Positions 6,185 to 9,103 of a DNA stretch of 9,103 nucleotides are shown here, piece by piece; positions within the stretch are counted from its first letter, which is position 1, and each line of letters starts with the position of its first letter. The notes beneath the pieces were generated by a model that was not told where the DNA came from, did no database searches, and saw only the letters and a program-made list of their open reading frames with translations. This DNA is from an uncultured Lachnospiraceae bacterium (GTDB lineage Bacteria; Bacillota; Clostridia; Lachnospirales; Lachnospiraceae), in NCBI GenBank assembly GCA_948688495.1, contig CAPQSW010000018.1:1-9103 (forward strand), given 5' to 3'. The position numbers were made by a program, and so were the translations under genes.

Positions 6185-7804
6185 CTAATCTTCAATCGAA
6201 ATCTCCATATTTATCACTTTCTCAAGATCCACATACGTCTCCTCAAAGGGCCTGCCGCTCTGATTCGCCTCTATCTTAAAGGAAACTTCCTTTCCAGTCT
6301 TCCTCGCCATTGCCTCCTGCAATTCTTCCCGGTGTTCCTCTGTATTGACAAAGGATTCCGCCACCTCATCCTCCAATATGAGCAAGAGCTGTCCGCCTTG
6401 CGTCAGGCTTGGACGGGCAGATTTCAAATATGTCTTTAATCCGCCGGATAATTCCTCCACAATGGAACGCCAGTTTTTCACTACCTGCTGAACATCCTCT
6501 GCAACGGCATCCGGCAATTTGGGCCTGGCCGCCTGTCTCTCCAAACTATCATTCCCGTTCCGGGATTTTAGATACGCGCTATTCCCATCGCCTGAATAAT
6601 CACCCTGCCCCATACCTGCAGACATACCAGACGGATAAGCGACTGGAATCCCTTCCTCTATCTTCTTTTCCAGATTGGCAATCCTAAGCGTCAGGGAATC
6701 ATAATCCTTTTCCATTTCAGGTTTGCATAATTTAATCAGGGCAATTTCTATCAATATCCGCTTCTGCACCGCATAGCGTATGTCATTTGACAATTCAGAA
6801 AACACACGGATATACCGCATCAACTGCACCGGATCCAACATCTGCGCTTCTTCTTTCAACAAAACGAGATTATCGCTGGAAATATCCAGTACATCTTCCA
6901 TATTGTCAGAACTTTGCAATAAAAGCAGATTGCGCAAGTACCAGGTAAAATCCGTCACAAACTGCCCCGGTTCGCGCCCCTGTACAATCAAATCCTCTAA
7001 CTGGGCGATTACACCGGAAATATCGTTGTCCATGATTTTGCGCAGCATTTGGGAAAAAACCTCTGTGTCTACAGCTCCAAGCACATCCAGCACACGATCA
7101 TATGTGAGCCTTTGCCCCAGATAAAATGCGATGCACTGGTCTAACAGGCTTAACGCATCGCGCATGGAACCATCCGCTGCCCTTGCAATATAGCGAATCG
7201 CCTTCGGCTCCACTAAAACCTGCTCCTTTTCCATCAGCTTTGTTAATCTTTCTCCTATTATGCCTGTCGTAATCCGCTTGAAATCATACCTCTGGCATCT
7301 GGAAAGAATCGTAATCGGTATCTTATGTGCCTCTGTAGTTGCAAGGATAAAAATAACATAAGAAGGGGGCTCCTCCAAAGTTTTCAGCAACGCATTAAAT
7401 GCTCCTATAGAAAGCATATGAACCTCGTCAATGATGTATACTTTGTACTTGCCCTCAGTCGGTGAATATGCCACCTCCTCCCGGATCTCCCGGATATTAT
7501 CCACACCGTTGTTAGAGGCGGCATCTATCTCTATCACATTCATGGAACTGCCCGCTGCAATCGCTTTGCAGGAGGGACAGTTCCCACATGGACTCCCATC
7601 AGCCGGATGTTCACAGTTCACTGCCCTGGCAAATATTTTGGCAATGGTAGTCTTACCGGTTCCTCTCGTCCCGCAAAACAGATAGGCGTGTCCTATCCTA
7701 TCTGCTTTGATTTGATTCTTTAGTGTTGTAACAATATGCTCCTGCCCCTTGACGTCCTCAAACTCCCTGGGGCGGAACTTGCGGTATAACGCAGTATACG
7801 ACAT
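6185..7804 (-). CDS. dnaX: DNA polymerase III subunits gamma/tau
   Basis: 539 residues. DnaX is the ATPase of the clamp loader that places the beta clamp on primed DNA. Walker A GTRGTGKT (45-52), four zinc-binding cysteines (64, 73, 76, 79), Walker B IIDEVHML (124-131), sensor 1 ILATTEAH (153-160), the SRC arginine-finger motif (168-170) and sensor 2 GSMRDALSLLDQ (212-223) are all visible. Residues about 230-365 are the oligomerisation domain; about 370-435 is a linker, with a Gly/Ser-rich part; 440-539 is a tau-type C-terminal domain. The start codon lies two bases after the pfkA stop; its GGAG Shine-Dalgarno is inside the end of pfkA, so translation is probably coupled. Confidence 0.98.
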   Translation of the reverse strand: MSYTALYRKFRPREFEDVKGQEHIVTTLKNQIKADRIGHAYLFCGTRGTGKTTIAKIFARAVNCEHPADGSPCGNCPSCKAIAAGSSMNVIEIDAASNNGVDNIREIREEVAYSPTEGKYKVYIIDEVHMLSIGAFNALLKTLEEPPSYVIFILATTEAHKIPITILSRCQRYDFKRITTGIIGERLTKLMEKEQVLVEPKAIRYIARAADGSMRDALSLLDQCIAFYLGQRLTYDRVLDVLGAVDTEVFSQMLRKIMDNDISGVIAQLEDLIVQGREPGQFVTDFTWYLRNLLLLQSSDNMEDVLDISSDNLVLLKEEAQMLDPVQLMRYIRVFSELSNDIRYAVQKRILIEIALIKLCKPEMEKDYDSLTLRIANLEKKIEEGIPVAYPSGMSAGMGQGDYSGDGNSAYLKSRNGNDSLERQAARPKLPDAVAEDVQQVVKNWRSIVEELSGGLKTYLKSARPSLTQGGQLLLILEDEVAESFVNTEEHREELQEAMARKTGKEVSFKIEANQSGRPFEETYVDLEKVINMEISIED

Positions 7805-7806
7805 GT

Positions 7807-8880
7807 TTAATCTCCAAAACTAATTCCTATCAACTTAGCTTCACGGATAATCTTAGAATCCGGCTCTACCATCTTAAGCTTTCCTGCCACTTCTTCCAAC
7901 GGTACCTTCTTGGTATTCCCATTAACCATGCCGACCATATAACCATATTTATCATTCAAGATAAGTTCTGCCGCTGCAGCACCCAGCCTGGTACAAAGCA
8001 CGCGGTCATAAGGGCAAGGGCTTCCGCCGCGCTGCGTATGTCCTGGAACAGTCACGCGCACTTCGCTTCCAATCTTCTCCTCAATACGTGCTGCCACTTC
8101 ATAGGAAACAGAAGGATACTGGTGCTTCTCCTGCTTTTCCTTTAATTTCTTCTTGCTAAGCTTTGCATCTTCCTTGGAAATCGCACCTTCGGCCACTGCA
8201 AGAATCGTAAATCCTTTGCCAGAACGGTTTCTTCCCTCTATCGCTTCTACAATTTTGTCAATGTCGTATGGAATTTCCGGCAAAAGAATAATGTCTGCGC
8301 CGCCTGCCATTCCAGCGTACAATGTCAGCCAGCCCACCTTATGTCCCATAACTTCCACGATAAATACGCGATTGTGGGATGCCGCAGTTGTATGGATACA
8401 GTCAATCGCATCTGTGGCAATATTGATGGCACTCTGGAACCCAAACGTCACATCTGTGCCATAAATATCATTATCAATCGTCTTAGGCAGATGAATAATA
8501 TTCAAGCCTTCCTCACGCAAAAGGTTGGCTGTCTTTTGTGTACCATTCCCTCCCAGGATTACCAGGCAGTCCAAACGCAGCTTATAGTAAGTCTGCTTCA
8601 TCGCCTCTACCTTATCAAGCCCCTTTTCATCCGGAACCCGCATCATCTTAAACGGCTGCCTTGATGTCCCAAGAATCGTGCCGCCTTTTGTAAGGATTCC
8701 AGAAAAATCGCCGGAGGTAAGCAGACGGTAATTTCCATAAATCAGCCCTTTATAGCCCTCATAAAAACCGTAAACCTCCAATGCCTCCAGATTCTTGCTC
8801 AATCCTTTTACGACGCCGCGCATTGCAGCATTTAATGCCTGGCAGTCGCCGCCGCTTGTCAACATTCCAATACGTTTCAT
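7807..8880 (-). CDS. pfkA: 6-phosphofructokinase, mixed (group III) type
   Basis: 357 residues. It phosphorylates fructose 6-phosphate to fructose 1,6-bisphosphate in glycolysis. Family motifs: TSGGD (8-12), GGNGT (110-114), PKTIDND (132-138, Asp136 the likely catalytic base), MGH (178-180), PEIPYDI (201-207) and PGHTQRGGSP (279-288). The phosphoryl donor is uncertain: Gly113 (E. coli Gly104) is the ATP-type residue, Lys133 (E. coli Gly124) is the residue of pyrophosphate-type enzymes, and Asn112 replaces the Asp of GGDGS. This is the pattern of the 'mixed' PFK clade, in which Gly at the first position usually means ATP. The protein is longer than E. coli PfkA (320 residues). AAAGGA lies nine bases before the ATG. 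First gene of the leftward run; dnaX follows at once. Confidence 0.95.
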   Translation of the reverse strand: MKRIGMLTSGGDCQALNAAMRGVVKGLSKNLEALEVYGFYEGYKGLIYGNYRLLTSGDFSGILTKGGTILGTSRQPFKMMRVPDEKGLDKVEAMKQTYYKLRLDCLVILGGNGTQKTANLLREEGLNIIHLPKTIDNDIYGTDVTFGFQSAINIATDAIDCIHTTAASHNRVFIVEVMGHKVGWLTLYAGMAGGADIILLPEIPYDIDKIVEAIEGRNRSGKGFTILAVAEGAISKEDAKLSKKKLKEKQEKHQYPSVSYEVAARIEEKIGSEVRVTVPGHTQRGGSPCPYDRVLCTRLGAAAAELILNDKYGYMVGMVNGNTKKVPLEEVAGKLKMVEPDSKIIREAKLIGISFGD

Positions 8881-8906
8881 GTTATCACATCCTTTGCGTT
8901 TTTTTA

Positions 8907-8935
8907 ATTATATCCTATATTTTTCCTCTCCACAA
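8907..8935 (-). promoter_or_regulatory. Sigma-A promoter of pfkA
   Basis: Minus strand -35 TTGTGG (8935-8930), 17-bp spacer, -10 TATAAT (8912-8907, perfect). Transcription would start near 8900, about 20 bases before the ATG, just ahead of the Shine-Dalgarno at 8895-8890. It probably drives pfkA-dnaX-ybaB-recR. Confidence 0.75.
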
Positions 8936-8945
8936 GATTTTTCAT

Positions 8946-8979
8946 TTGCTTTTTTTTAAATATTTGTTATACTTATACT
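8946..8979 (+). promoter_or_regulatory. Candidate promoter of tRNA-Ser
   Basis: TATACT occurs twice in tandem (8968-8973 and 8974-8979). TTGCTT at 8946-8951 is a possible -35, 16 bp before the first. Transcription would start 10-18 bases before the mature tRNA. The -35 is weak (3 of 6), and it lies about 10 bp from the divergent pfkA -35. Confidence 0.5.
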
Positions 8980-8996
8980 GTTCACAATAGAATTTT

Positions 8997-9085
8997 GGAG
9001 GAGTACCCAAGTGGCTGAAGGGTCTGGCTTCGAACACCAGTAGGTCGGTAGTCCCGGCGCGGGGGTTCAAATCCCCCCTCCTCCG
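8997..9085 (+). tRNA. tRNA-Ser(CGA)
   Basis: A class II tRNA of 89 bases. Acceptor arm GGAGGAG/CTCCTCC (8997-9003 with 9078-9084) and discriminator G (9085), as in serine tRNAs. D stem CCC/GGG (9006-9008, 9020-9022). Anticodon CGA at 9031-9033 after the conserved T, reading UCG. Long variable arm with stem GTCGG/CCGGC (9044-9048, 9054-9058). T arm GGGGG-TTCAAAT-CCCCC (9061-9077). CCA is not encoded and must be added by nucleotidyltransferase. The anticodon stem ends in a C-A mismatch (31-39; 9028 with 9036). It is transcribed away from pfkA. Confidence 0.97.
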
Positions 9086-9103
9086 TTGCTTTAAACCCAG
9101 GGG

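Noticed and set aside
6185..7804. Programmed frameshift in dnaX producing a short gamma form
   Set aside because: I saw no A AAA AAG-type heptamer in frame on the coding strand; the nearest is G AAA AAC near 6475, which does not re-pair after slipping.
1..9103. CRISPR array, insertion sequence, prophage or defence genes
   Set aside because: No regularly spaced repeats, transposase, integrase or nuclease-type genes; all proteins are housekeeping or envelope types.

Overview
The window reads as chromosomal DNA of a low-to-moderate GC Gram-positive anaerobe, most likely a Lachnospiraceae (Clostridium cluster XIVa) member. The basis is the gene set (a 'mixed-type' PfkA, clostridial-style DnaX, a DUF5711 protein, a LysM/acidic-linker membrane protein, a LprI/DUF1311 lipoprotein), the strong Shine-Dalgarno sites, and a tRNA without an encoded CCA end. 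The family-level assignment is inference from remembered protein families, not from a search.

Layout, right to left (all protein genes are on the minus strand). At the right edge a tRNA-Ser(CGA) gene (8997-9085, plus strand) diverges from pfkA (8880-7807), which has a clear sigma-A-type promoter (TTGTGG, 17 bp, TATAAT). pfkA is followed almost without a gap by dnaX (clamp-loader tau subunit), then ybaB/ebfC (nucleoid-associated protein) and recR (recombination mediator). The dnaX-ybaB-recR trio is the classic Firmicutes replication/repair block. After an 80-bp gap come three membrane proteins: a bitopic protein with a degenerate MPN/JAB-like cytoplasmic domain and an outside LysM domain (5111-3504), a DUF5711 protein with one membrane anchor and a predicted beta-rich outside domain (3414-2230, probable TTG start), and a CvpA-family four-helix membrane protein (2216-1527). 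A further gap with two operator-like palindromes precedes a secreted lipoprotein carrying an acidic linker, an unnamed central domain and a C-terminal LprI/DUF1311-like domain (1442-294).

The left 293 bp hold no protein gene. Positions 1-100 on the minus strand look like the promoter and leader of a ribosomal RNA operon that runs leftward out of the window (perfect TTGACA, A-tract upstream, leader hairpin, boxA-like tail). Positions 120-257 form a compact element closed by a perfect 9-bp inverted repeat with an imperfect hairpin inside; its nature is unknown.

Together the window joins a housekeeping block (glycolysis, clamp loading, recombinational repair) to an envelope cassette (LysM/MPN-like, DUF5711, CvpA, lipoprotein) whose joint function is not established. 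The best candidate for something undescribed is the LysM protein: it links a cytoplasmic pseudo-MPN domain to a peptidoglycan-binding domain across the membrane, next to two further membrane proteins of unknown role.
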